Source of the DNA: Phocoena phocoena
Taxonomy: Eukaryota > Chordata > Mammalia > Artiodactyla > Phocoenidae
Direction of reading: 5' to 3'
DNA: 64,000 nt
Assembly: GCF_963924675.1 (NCBI RefSeq)
Contig: NC_089232.1
Location: 40,676,659-40,740,658 of the forward strand
Shown here: piece by piece, positions 35,801 through 47,923 of the stretch
Layout: every line of letters starts with the position of its first letter
Position numbering within the stretch: position 1 is the stretch's first letter
The notes under the pieces: model-generated
What the model was told of the DNA's origin: nothing
The model's database searches: none
What the model saw: only the letters and a program-made list of their open reading frames with translations
Made by a program: the position numbers and the translations under genes

Positions 35801-37422
35801 GTGTACTTGGTCCTCACATTTTCCTTTACCTGCTGGCTGGTAACCGAAATCCTTCCACTTGTAGTATGTTTAGTTTGAAAGTGACTCCTCTAGAAGGCTG
35901 TAAATTCCACTAGTAAAGTAGCAGAACTCTAGATTAAGTGTCATGAATCAGGGCAGAAGGCATAGGGGAACTCTGAAAGGCTGTTGGGGAGAGGTGGTAT
36001 CAAGGACAGAAGGATGCAAACGGACAGGTCTAGAGTGATATAAACTAACTTAGCTCCCTTCATAGCTGTGCTGGGCACTGACTTGGGTACAAGAAATTAG
36101 AAATGACTGTAGGTTTCCAAACACAAGAGGGACCTAATGAAAGTGACAGTTTAGGAAAATCAATGAATTTGTGCATTTCATGAAGATACGAGGCTTTAGG
36201 TATAGTAAACTTGAATCAGCCAAGATTATGGCAGCATTCTGCATGAGAATCAAGCAAAGGTGACAGGAAACCATAGGAAGTGATTTACTACCTAATATAG
36301 GAGTTAATCTAACTTGAACTAGCTCTACACTGAGACAATACTGAATCAGTACATCTTGAACCAGAATGTGTATTTCTTCTCTTACATAGACTCTCTGGTC
36401 TTATCCTACTGTCTTCACAACCATGTAAATCGACAGGATTACTCCTTGACAGAACTCTACGATTCTCTCTAGGGTGAAGGCTGACTTTTCAAGTCACACT
36501 GTAAAAAGGTGGTGGTTATTTCAAACTTGCTTAAAAACTTCCTTAACTAGCTTAGAGTAACACTTAATTCTAATACAGTATTATTCAACATTTTGTAAAT
36601 TCACTGGACCAGTTAAAATGCTCCAATTCATTTGGAAAGCCTGAGGGTTTTTTCTGCATGTTTTCAATTAGTCTTTAATATTTCCTTTTTTTTTTTTTTC
36701 CCCTCCTCTGTGCCCTGTTGCCCACCAAAGCTCCCTCTTACAGATCCTAAATATTGGAAATTCTGACTTTGTTGGTCTTAGGTCACGTCTTTCCAAACAA
36801 CCCAGCAACTCCAAATGAAGGGAAACCTTAGCTTTTATGTTTCCAAAGTACCTTCTAGATCTTAGCTAGTGCTCCTGGCATTAGTTTATGTGTAAGATAA
36901 GAAAAAAAAAATTAGAGATAAAACTTTTCATTCCATGTAGGTTTCTTGCTTGACTTCTTAGCTGCAAATCCTATTCTAAAATGAACTCCTGAATGTTCAG
37001 TCTCTCCACTCTTCAGCATCGATACTACAAAAGGGTCATCTCGCGTGCACATAATAAGGCTCATGCCTCCTCACACATGCCCCAGTGTCATGACTGCATT
37101 GTCAGTTTCGCATAAAATTGTGAACTACATCTTGGCCAGAACAAAGAATCACTTCTATGGGAGGAGGGTTATGCAGCATTTTCTGCCTGCCCACTTCCCC
37201 CAAGCTCGTCCCAGTAACGCCACCTTGTCTGAGGAATGGAAGCAGAAAAACAAGGTCAAGGGGCCTTGACTCCCTGCACAAAACCTGCCTAAAGTCTAGG
37301 ATGGAGAAGCCTGGGAGGTTTCTTTCTGCAGCACTGAGAGATGATTAACAAAAAGGGCTAGTTGACTGCAGGTCATGTTTCCCCAGGAATTCTGCAGAGG
37401 GCGATTAAGCTAATAATTGCCA

Positions 37423-37457
37423 GGGGCATCTTTGTGCAGATGGGGCATCTTTGTGCA
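37423..37457. repeat. Tandem 16-mer, period 19
   Basis: GGGGCATCTTTGTGCA at 37423-37438 is repeated exactly at 37442-37457, separated by three bases. Confidence 0.9.
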
Positions 37458-40400
37458 AAACTGTTTTGCTGGAATCCTGTTTTTAAACTGGTTAAAAATC
37501 AATTGGCTAACCATTTCATCAGGACTGAAAGTTACCAGAAATTTGGTTGACGAGAAATTTCCATTTTGAAGTTGAGAGGGTACATATTCTGAATAGTTAA
37601 TTGGCTTACTTGCTCACACTTTTGGAATAAATACAAAATAATACCTAAAATTTAGCTTTGGTTTCTAGAAGTCATCAAACTGACAGTGAAGCTACCTCCG
37701 AGCTAGGGAAGATACGCCATGTTTGATACACTGAACTATTATTATGAGTTATAATTGTTAAAATACCATGAACATTAGTTCTACCCAATGATGCCAAGAG
37801 TTTTTCTTTAACAGATACAATTATTCCTACATGAGAAGCAAGGTATCTTCAAAGAAATAAATCTCTTTAAGATTTTTAAAAGTACATCTAGAATGCCTGC
37901 TTTTGGAGACAAGGTCTTGAAAGACTCCTTATCTCATTTAAATATTCGGTGACATAGGTTTGAAGGGCAACCAACGTCACATAAAGACACTCTCAGAGTT
38001 AAACATTAGTCTCTCTATGGGAACTCTAAAATTTGAAACTTTAATTTCCCAAAACAATAACAGTTCTAAGAGGTATTACATCTTATGCCTAAAAAAGGGG
38101 TCACGCATCACAATTAAACAGGTCACTTTCCTCTGGAGCCACTCAAAGTCTCTAACATGTTCATGTGCTCTGTGACTCTCAGAAATAAAGACTTTTCCCA
38201 GAATCCTATTATCATAGGACTTTTTGATGTATCGTATCCCCGGAAACATACTTTGGCAAATGTTGACTTCAAGTGATTTTTTTCTTCTCCATAGGCAAAA
38301 AGTGGTGCATGAGAAAAGGGATCAGAGAAAGACATTCGGGATGTCAGAGAAACGCATCAGAAAGTGTTAGTGAAGAACTTGGGAAACTAATTACTCTTGT
38401 TTTATATTTCTATCCCAAGCCAGTTCTGCAGCTATGCCCAAAGAGTTATCCACAAAGGCTACCTCTTATCATCAGAGCTCATGAGAACCAGATATTCTTT
38501 ACAGAGGTTCTGTTCGATCTGTAGTAGAGGAAGCAATGGGATGTGGGCCAGATTCCATTTCCCCGCACTGATAAGCTATTTTCCCTAAGGCCTGCAAAAG
38601 CAGCTCATGAGTAGCTGGCTTGGCCCATTTAAGATATTATTGCATTGTCCACTATAATGATAGTAATAACCTTGTAATGAGTGTGCATAGAGCTAGGCCC
38701 AGTACAAAAACCCAGAACAAACCACACTCTGCCTGTGCATAGTGAATAACAAAGAGGCCTTCCATCCCCATGGGGTAGTCACTGTTGAAAAAGTAGGTGA
38801 TCACTTTCTTTCTGACATTCTGGCCTCTGGCCATGAATATTGAGAGCTGTTATCCTCTGAGGCTACCCATTTCCTTCTCCAAAAGCCTTTAATGCTTATG
38901 GTAAGTATACTGCCTTGTAACCCATGCGACGGAAAGTAATGTCAACTGTCCGTTCCATAAAGTATTCCTCAAAAAAGGTCATATTCAATACCTAATATTG
39001 ATGTAAGAGCTTTAGCTAATTCCACTGAATATAGAAATCCATCTACAGATTTCTTTCTCCATATATAGATTTGCATTCACTCATCTGAACTCTGTCATCT
39101 GGCACTTTTACACCTCAACAGCTATTTTCTGCAATTTTGAAACTCTTTCATTTTTTAAAAATTGGCAAGCAGACAATTTATTGATCATCCTCATTTTGTA
39201 AGAAGTATTAAGAAGGGTTTCAAGAAGTTAAACCAGCACAAAATAATATCTAGCAAAAAAAATTGAGAGATGAAAGTAAAAGAAGGATGGGCAGAGAGGA
39301 AAGGGACAGACATTAAATAGTATGAGAGAGATAGAATAGTTAACTTTGGAGCAAGAGAAGCTAACTATTGAGCTGTTGTCTACAAATGATGCTATTCTGT
39401 GATATGATAGCTTTTAACATAATCACACGAAGTAGTAAGAGACGCAGAGCAGCTATGAATAAGTTCATTGGTTCTATTTAAATTTCATAGGCATGATTAC
39501 CACCCCAAGTATCTCATAATGCTGTGTCACTGGGAATGCCATTCTACAATAATGGCGATCCTTCACCCAATCACCAAATAAGGCCAGAAAAGAGTTGAGC
39601 TGTTACAGTAAAGGTTAGCCAAATCACTGAACGCGTTTTTCTTTTTCAATTGTTGTTGTCGTTGTTTGGTTGCAGAACTGAAATGACTGAAAAGCAATGC
39701 GACAGATACAAAATCAATCACTTAGACATTTCCTTATGTCTCCAAATTTGCTTCAGAACGCCTTGTTTGTTCAGAAAAAAATGAGGAATTGGGATTTGGT
39801 GACTTTTCAAATGCATGGTTCATGAAAGCCCCGAATTCCTGAAACCTTTTCACCCACTCAGGCCCATGAGGAAGAGGTACATGCCACACCCCAGCTTTTG
39901 AACAGTGTGCCGAAAGCCTAGATCTTAAGGTCATCTAAAAATTACTAGTGATCCTAAAAACGATGTGATTTCAAAAGTTTAAACATGTATGTTGCTTTTT
40001 AATTTTTGCTGGACAATTCAGCCATTCAGCAGTCAGTAGTTTACCCTGGCTGACTGAGTTCTTACCATATTGCTTTGTGGATTTTTGGAAGAATATTTGG
40101 GTTACAAATGAGATATAGGCTGAGTCATACTGCAGAGGGACTGTGTGAGATGCAGGTTTTCTCTTCATTCATTGCCTCGCTGATCTGCAGCATTATTTCA
40201 GCTGGGAGCTGCAGTATGTGACCAGTTAGCCAATGGAAATCTGCTCTCTGGACTCCCTGGAGGTAGGTTGTTACTGAAGTCCAGGCTGATAATAAGGACA
40301 TTGCAAAATGTAACAACATGACACACCCAGAGTAAAGGAGAAGCTATGAAGTAATGAACCTCTTCCATCAGCTCTAAACTCTTTATTTATTTGCAAGTTT

Positions 40401-41295
40401 CACAATGTTTCAAACAGGGGGAAGAAAAAAAGAAAAAAAAAAGGACTGAATGAATGCAAATCAGAAGGTTTTTTGGAGGACTGATTTTTCACCTCTTTCC
40501 TCAGGAAAGAATAGTATGAATCTGCCTCTCAGTATTTTTTTTTTTTAACATGACGTGCTGATTTCTGGTGCTTTTGAGGAGCTTGTTTGTCCTCATGGAT
40601 GTTTTAGGAAGTTACCTCTTTGAGCTCACCTAGAGTTGATCTCATTAATAAAAGAATGACTTTACAGTGTTTCTAAAATTATACTCCAACTCAGAATTGC
40701 AAGAGTTGGCTTTTAAGCCAGAAGATAAATTTCTTAAGCATTAAGCTTACTTTATCAAGCATTACACCTGACATTCTCTCATAAATTTTGCATATCTTTT
40801 AACTTATTTTAATATTGTGTGGGCTTGGTTTATAATATTCTCACACAGTTACTAAAATTGAGTCTTCTCAGCAGTATATTAGTTGTAGGAATGCTTAACC
40901 CTCCCAAAATATCACTCGACTTAAAATAACATCAGCTAAGTTTTCTTTTGAGTTTGTTTGCTTTTTTGCTTATTTATCATGTGCTTTGTGTATGTTGGAA
41001 CCAGCCATGCAGTTGCTGTATGGCTTTTATCAGAGTGCAAAAATATTTAGACAAGGTTGCTATTGGAAACACTTTTGAAATACCTCACGTGTCACATTCC
41101 CAGGTATAATCAACATTGTAGTATGGTTGGGTAGGTTGGTTTCAGGAGGCTTCAGAAGGCAGCAGGGTGCATTGCTTACAGGGGTCAGGGACATTCAAGT
41201 CGGGGCAGAGCCGTCACAGACATCACTTTGCAAAGGCACAAAGAGCAGTGTGATTGGAGAGAACAGTCTTCAACTGGCTACATTTTCTAGTGGCA

Positions 41296-41309
41296 CCCCC
41301 CCCCCCCCC
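41296..41309. repeat. Poly(C) run of 14
   Basis: An uninterrupted run of C on the plus strand; the minus strand is poly(G). Such runs are unstable and error-prone in sequencing. Confidence 0.9.
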
Positions 41310-41734
41310 ACTAAGCCTCACAACACAGGCGTCAGCCTCAGCGCTAAATCTGCACAAACACCTGGCTCAACTGTTATGACTGAATTGGCAGGTCAATTGG
41401 TTCAAACAAATGATCAATTCAGTGAGAAAGCATGAGCTTGAGTGTTGGACTAAACCAACCCGCCTCTTCAATCGAAATCGCAGGTCTGTTCAGAAAGACA
41501 AAAAGTAGAAATTAAGATATCTGTACAATGATTCTATTTAATGGATACATAATGGGTCCTACAATAAATTGATATTGTTGGTTGGGCGCTTACAAATCAA
41601 CAGAACTAAGGAGAATTAAGGAATAATACCAGCATATTGAAGATTACCTCACAAAGGCCTAAAACCAAAGGGTTAAAAATCTATGGTCCATATGCCTTTG
41701 ACTGTATTTAAAACAATTTTAATAACAACACTAC

Positions 41735-41825
41735 TGAGCATTAAGTAAGTGTCAGGCACGGTTCTAAGGGCTTGACATTAATTATTTCATTTCATTCTCA
41801 TGGTAACATATGAGATAGGATTGAG
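41735..41825 (-). repeat. MIR relic, antisense
   Basis: Short antisense MIR core: 'taagtgtcaggcacggttct', 'aagggcttgacattaattat', 'ttctcatggtaacatatgag'. Confidence 0.65.
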
Positions 41826-42112
41826 AGGTGGGTGCATAAAATCAGTAATCAAGATAAACAGCATTTTAATGAAATATTTTTTAAAATAAAAATTAATGCA
41901 AAAAATCCATGATGAGCAAAATATCAAAATTTTAAATACAGTCTTCTGTTTGTTGTTTTATGACCCTGCATTATGGGTGATGGGAACAGTAATTTCCAAT
42001 CAGCCTGAGGTTCTGGGGCCGTGAGGCCAATGTGTTCTCCCCTGGGTGGGTTTATGAGGGTTGACAATGGTGAGCTAACAGACTGGATGACTTGGAGCTT
42101 TAAATATCATGC

Positions 42113-42600
42113 TTTTTTTTTTCCTTTTTTAAAACTGAAGTATAGTTGTACAATATTACACAAGCTACAAGTGTACAACATAGTGATTCACAAATTTTAA
42201 AGGTTACGTTCCATTAATAGTTACTACAAGAGACTGTCTATATTCCCTGTGTTATATCCTTGTAGCTTATTTATTTTGTACATAGTAGTTTGTACCTCTT
42301 AGTCCCCTACCACTATCTTGCCCCTTCCCCATTCCCTCTCCCCACTGGTAACCACAAGTTTGTTCTCTGTATCTGTGAGTCTGTTTCTTTTCTGTTGTAT
42401 TTACTAGTTTAATTTTTTAGATTCCACATGTGATATCATACAGTAATTATCTTTCTCTGTCAGACTTATTTCACGTAGCATAATACCCTCCAAGTCCATC
42501 CATCTTGTTGCAAAGAGCAAAAAAAAATTTTTTTAATGGCTGAGTAGTACTCCATTGTATACATATACCACATCTTCTTTATCCATTCATCTGCTGAATT
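42113..42600 (-). mobile_element. 5'-truncated LINE-1 3'UTR, antisense
   Basis: It starts at a T run (poly(A) on the minus strand), continues through 'actgaagtatagttgtacaa', the C-rich 'ttccccattccctctcccca' stretch, and 'ggctgagtagtactccattg' near 42538. It ends at 'tccattcatctgctg'. This is the L1 3'UTR and the very end of ORF2. A TSD is not obvious. Confidence 0.88.
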
Positions 42601-42699
42601 TTCCACTTGGTTCAAAATATGGGAGGCTAGTTTATAAGTATATATAAAGGCACATGGTTTTGTTTTATGTTTCAGGCTGTAATATTACAGGTGCCACAA

Positions 42700-42860
42700 T
42701 GGAGATAGATGTTCATTATCTTCTTTTTAAAATGAAGACTCTGAAGTTACAGAGAGGTTAATACAGTTGTCCAAGCTCACACAGTGAGGAAGTGGCATAG
42801 CCCATTTTTGAACCCAAGCAGTCTAACTCCCAGGTCCATTCTCCTAATCCCTGCTCTCTT
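42700..42860 (-). repeat. MIR relic, antisense
   Basis: Antisense MIR text in order: 'ctgaagttacagagaggtta', 'ccaagctcacacagtgagga', 'tttgaacccaagcagtctaa', 'ctcccaggtccattctccta'. Confidence 0.82.
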
Positions 42861-43754
42861 GGAAATCACAACACTTAACCAGAAAATCTGAGTATCCAGC
42901 ACACTTTACTCTCTGAGTACTCCAACTGTTAATATAATGTTGCTCAACCATATCTTCAACATAGAACAATTTGTGTTAAAAATTTTCAGAGAAAGAAATC
43001 AAAGCCTTTATAAATAGCGGTTTTACATATCTACCAATATTACTGTGAGGTAGGTGTGAAAACTGCGTCTGAGGGTACTGCCATTAAATAGCGATTTAAA
43101 TCAATCCTCTTTCAAAATGAGGACCATGAATAATCTGACTATGATAACGCCAAAAGGGCATTAGGAAGCACTGATATCTTCTGATCATCTTGCTATAGAT
43201 TGCACTGCCTAGGTCAGACACAGTTCTCTTCAAAGGATGTAATCTAAGGGACTCAAACATTAAGCCATCATGTTGAAACAGTACTTTATTTTTAAAGGCT
43301 GACGAAAGCATGTATTTGGACATGCAGATTTCTTTGGCTCTGCCAAAAGACTCATTTATTTTGCTTCTGCAAGCTGGTTCTCCTTGAGAACTGGGGAAAA
43401 ATGGTTTTCTTTGAGTCATGAACTTACTTGTATAAAAGTTTCTTTTACTTTCTCTTAGTGAGGAGGCAGAGTCTGAACTAAAGAAGAGTATAATGTTGAT
43501 GACATAGTGATGATGATGAGGAGGAGGAGGAGGAGGATGCCATTGTACCTCTGAGAAAATTTAAGCATGGTTCACAGCGTTGAGGAAGAGCGTCACACCA
43601 GCGGCTCTGGGAATTGGCTCTAAGCCTCCCTAAACTACACAGCAAGTCACTGAAAGAGGAAATTAGGTACTTGCCTTCTTTTATCTTCATCTCTATCTAT
43701 ATTTTGCTGCTTTGTGTTTAAAACTACAAATTTATTCTCTCTACAGCTACTGTC
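42861..43754. other. Unrecognised sequence with a GAT/GAG repeat
   Basis: Contains a 107-codon minus-strand frame (43096-43419), with no recognised domain, and the trinucleotide tract at 43508-43538. Confidence 0.4.
43508..43538. repeat. (GAT)n(GAG)n trinucleotide tract
   Basis: About three GAT units followed by six or so GAG units. It explains the poly-serine in the minus-strand frame over it. Confidence 0.92.
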
Positions 43755-44310
43755 ATTGATTCATTCACACATTCAAAAAACTTTTTGAGAACTTGTATAT
43801 ACCAGACACTGTACTAAGTGCTGAAGAAACAAAAATGAGAAGACATGGTTCCTGCCCTCAGGAAGTTTATAATCTAGTTGGGAAGCAGATATATCCACAA
43901 GTATTTGTAATGACATATGTGTATGTACAAAATGCAGTGGGGTTACATCATGGTTGAAGGAGAGTCTGCTGGGAAAACAAGGGAAAGCTTCCAGAGGGAG
44001 ACTATATTTACACTCAGGCTTAAAAGAATAAATAGAAGTTTTTCCACTGAGTAATGGGAAGGCCTTCTAGACAAATGCAAAAACACAAAGGCCAAGGAAG
44101 ACACGGCATGTCTCTAGACTGATAGTTCAGTGTTGCTGGATCATCTAGGGAAAGATCTAGAAAAGAGGTGGCAAGTTAGACAGAAACCAGACCCTAACAG
44201 GTATGCAAGGTTACCATTCAAAGGAGATTAGCTTTAATCCTGAAGGAAGTGGGCAACAATTGAAGAGTTTTGCCAGGAGAGTACTATGATCAGATCTCAA
44301 TGATGCAAGA
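43755..44310. repeat. Long ancient interspersed repeat (family unnamed)
   Basis: The order of blocks is that of a well-populated old mammalian repeat: 'ttcattcacacattcaaaaa', 'gttcctgccctcaggaagtt', 'gggaaaacaagggaaagctt', 'aaagattagctttaatcctg'-like text near 44225, and 'agagtactatgatcagatct' near 44278. It is related in layout to 35340-35560 and 14560-14760. Confidence 0.6.
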
Positions 44311-46235
44311 CCACTTAGATGTTACGTAGAGCATAAATTAGAGGGATAAATACAATTGATGTTCTAGGCTTTTTTTCCCTCTTTTTTTCTTTTTTCCAGG
44401 ACTTTCACCTTCTTCCTTAACATAAAGTTTCATAACTAATGAATGTGGATTTTTCAAAATTGATACATTTGCTATAATTTGATATACTAAAACACCTACT
44501 TGCAAATCAGGTCTCTGATAATTTTACAAACATCTGTAAATTGTAATCTATTTTGAAAGAGGCAGATCAGTTCAGTAGAATAAAGCTCTTTCTGGTGCTT
44601 CAGAGGTATCAAGGAAAAAAATATGATCACACTGCCAAAAGACCAGGCGTGTGCATTTGTGGCCATAGAGAAGGGATATGAGCATACTCTAGTGTCTTCA
44701 TAATTCTATTAGGACCCCACATAGGCATGCATACACTCAAAAAGAAGCTTATTTTTAGGCGGAAGCACTCAGTGGGCAGTAAATAACCCTTGATCTTTCT
44801 CTAGCCAGCAATTAGTCCTGTTTGCTGACTACCTGAATCATCTCATAGTGTTTTGGCACAATTCTGGTAGTTTTCAACATACTTATTATCATAGCTTCAA
44901 AGCACGATTTCTCAAGATTAATATACCGTATAGTTAAGGTGAAAAAGCACAGCAACGACGATTCATTTCTACTCTGGTCACTATAGAATTTTACTTAAAA
45001 GAAAAATGTCTCCTCTCTTTTCAGAGCAATGCTATTCTAGGAGCCTGTACTGTAATACAATCCTAATGTAAAGCCTGTCTTAAAATGCTGAACCCAGAAG
45101 AATCTGGCATAAATAAGACATGGAGTTAGCTGACATGAGATATTGCATTTATTCCATTGTTGGAGAGGACAAAACTGGGCCGCTGTTGTCACAGGCGAAA
45201 AGTGTTTTCAGAAGTCTGCTCTGGCGCTTGTTAGATAAGGGGCTGCCTTAGTCTGAATAACCTGAACGAGATTTATACACATCACTGAAATGGACTTGTG
45301 TTTACAGCATGCCCTTGCTCCCCGGGATTAACAGTGCAAGGGCAGTGTGAGAGACATCAAGCAAGGGAACCTCAAACAACCTTCCAGGAAGTGCTAGGAA
45401 GCTGCTCAGAAGAAAACAGATTTTCTGAATCTTCTCTTTGACTAGTGGCAGGCAGCAAGCTCGTTCCTGCACCAAGAATAGACCCCAAGCTGCTGTTATG
45501 ACCTGAGTAGGGAACTTATTTCAGCTGTAAAAATGGTTAAACTATATTAAATAAACCAGAGTTCTGCTGCCATTTTCTCTAGAAAGAGTAAGATGCTTTG
45601 CAAGAAATCATCACAGAAGCAAATGATGGTCCCCAGTGTGGGGTTTTAAAAATACGCTAATGTACCACAATCAGGATGAAAGAAAGCCTTTATGGAAAGC
45701 TGGGATTCATACTCGCTTCGTGTATTTTTTTTTTTTTTTTACTGCACAGGGATCCTCTCTTACATGCTCTCACTCAGGGACAATTCAGCTCTTGCCTGTG
45801 CTCCTAGGGACTGAGCTATTTTCAACTCCCTTTATGATCTATGCAGAAATTATCTCTACTTCCAAACCATCAAATATAGTGCGTGGGTGCAATGGCAGCC
45901 TTCCAGTGAGCTGAAAAGCTCTCATGACTTGGCATACGGTCTTCCCCTGGGCCCTTCAGTAATGGCATTTCACTTAATACAATATGCCCCTAACTGAGTT
46001 ATAGTGATTTCAAATGAATTTAGTCTCCTTATCAATATCCTCTATTTGGCGGTGTGCTTGCTCTTCAGTGTGCCGTGCCAATAAATCCAGCACAAGTGCT
46101 GCCTCCTTCCCTCTCAATTGTTTGGCCTTTCTCCTATGAAAGCAAACACCCCGCGGCAGAAAAGGAGGCTCTCAAAAAACATGTTTGTATCATAAATGTA
46201 AATATCAATAAACTTGGAAAGTTGACAAGGGCATG
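44311..46235. other. Unrecognised sequence
   Basis: No named repeat apart from a T run at 45725-45740. The 45060-45560 part reads like single-copy DNA and is GC-richer than its surroundings, but no exon or splice pattern is convincing. The 92-codon frame at 45636-45914 crosses the T run. Confidence 0.4.
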
Positions 46236-46239
46236 CTCT

Positions 46240-46345
46240 CAGTAGATTTGGGCATGTTGCTGTCTGTTTTACAAGTGAGATGCTGGAGTAGCAGGAAGCC
46301 CAAGTAGCCTGCTCAGAGTCCTAAAGGGACATGTCAAAATTTGAA
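46240..46345 (-). repeat. MIR-like relic, antisense
   Basis: 'gttttacaagtgagatgctg', 'gcctgctcagagtcctaaag' and 'catgtcaaaatttgaatcca' follow the antisense MIR order with considerable decay. Confidence 0.5.
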
Positions 46346-46589
46346 TCCAGAAAAACTGTTAACCCGAAACGAACTCAATGAGTGCCATCTCAGGGTGAGG
46401 CAGCACGACCCTAAAAGGAAAGAATATAAGTCTGGCCAGGGGTATCTGAATTCTACATGACCTGCACACAGAAATCAGGATCAGAATGCAACTGATGAAG
46501 TGTTTTAGTATTTTCCAAACTGCAAGTCTCTTAGGAAACCTTTTCTGCTGTTTTTTGTTTTGTCTTTGTTTCTTTAGTATGCTTTCCTC

Positions 46590-47923
46590 TCTTTTTTTAA
46601 GTAAACTTTTTATTTTGAGATGACTATAGATTCACATGTAGCTTAAGAAATCATATAAGAAGATACATGTACTCCTGAACCAGATTTCTCCAATAGCTAT
46701 GTCTTGCAAAACTACAGTACAATATGATAGCCAGAATATTGACACTGATTTAAGAAAGACATAGATGTTTCCATCAACACAGGATCCCTCAGATTGCCCT
46801 TTTATAGCCACACCCACACACTTACTTTCCATCCCTACCCCTCCTTAGCCCCCGGAAATACTAATCTTTTCCATTTCTCTGATTCTGTGATTTCAAGAAT
46901 GTTACATATGTGGAATCACGGGATTGGGTTTTTCCATTCAGAATAATTTTCTGGAGATTCATCTGGGTATGTTTGTTTAAGAGCAATAGTTTGTTCTTTT
47001 CCATTGCTGAGTAATGGAATGGTATGGATGTACCACAATTTGTTTAACCATTCACCTGATGAAGGATATCAAGGATGTGTCCAGTTTGGGGCTATTACAA
47101 ATAACATTACTATAAATATTTCTGTATAGATTTCTGAGTGAACATAAGTTTTCATTTCTCTGGGATAAATTTCCAGAAGTGTAATTGCTGGGTCATATGG
47201 TAGTTGCATGCTTAGTTTTTTAAGAAACTTCCAAAATATTTTTCACTGTTGACTGTACCACTATTCATTTCTACCAGCAGTGTATGACTGATCTGATTTC
47301 TCCATATCCTCTCCAGCATTTGGTGTTGTCACTATTTTTTGTTTCAGCTACTCTGATAAGTGTAGAGCAGTATCTTGTTGTGGTTTAATTTGCATTTCTT
47401 TAATGGCTAATGATGTTGAACATCTTTTCCTGTGTTTACTTGCCATCTGTATATTCTTTTCTTCTGTTTTTTCCCATTTTCTAATAGAATTTTTTAATGT
47501 TGAATTTTGAGAGTTTGCTAAATATTCTAGATATTAGTCTTTTGTCATTTAGGTTGTTTGCAAAATTCTCCTCCTTATCTGTAGCTTGTCTTTTCATCCT
47601 TTTAAAAGACCTTTCACAGAAGTTTTCATTTCTATAAAGTCTAATTAGTTGATTTTTGCTTATGTGGTTAAGTGATTTTGCTATCAAGTCAAAAAACTCT
47701 TCACTTGTTCCCAGATTCTGAAGATTTTCTGCCATGTTTTTTCTAAAATTTTATTATTTTAAATAAAATTCTGTGACCCATTTTCTGTTATTTTTATGTT
47801 AGGTGTGAGACTTAGGTTAAGGCTCATTTTTTGACGGTTGTTCAATTGCCTCAGCACCATTTGTTGAAAAGTCTATCTTGCTCCTGTTGAAGGCTTTTGC
47901 ACCTCTGTGAAAAATCAGTTGGG
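46590..47923 (-). mobile_element. LINE-1 3' part, antisense, left half of a split copy
   Basis: Antisense L1M-type 3'UTR ('taagtaaactttttattttg', 'gagatgactatagattcaca'), then ORF2 3' text ('tgctgagtaatggaatggta', 'aattgctgggtcatatggta', 'ttttgtcatttaggttgttt'). The copy stops at 47923 inside the phrase that normally reads on as 'aaaaatcagttgggcata'. It resumes at 50462, so it is interrupted by the sense L1 described next. Confidence 0.85.

Larger units (their letters stand above)
35801..41734. other. Mostly unrecognised sequence
   Basis: Nearly 6 kb with no exon and no repeat I can name. Small features are a T run (36685-36699 region), a duplicated 16-mer (37423-37457) and a run of 14 C (41296-41309). 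Open frames reach 102 codons (41127-41435) but carry no recognisable domain. Because it lacks recent insertions, this stretch is a candidate for holding conserved non-coding elements, which cannot be judged without alignment. Confidence 0.4.

Noticed and set aside
43096..43419. 107-codon minus-strand frame
   Set aside because: No domain, repeats or homology recognised, and no supporting splice or poly(A) context.
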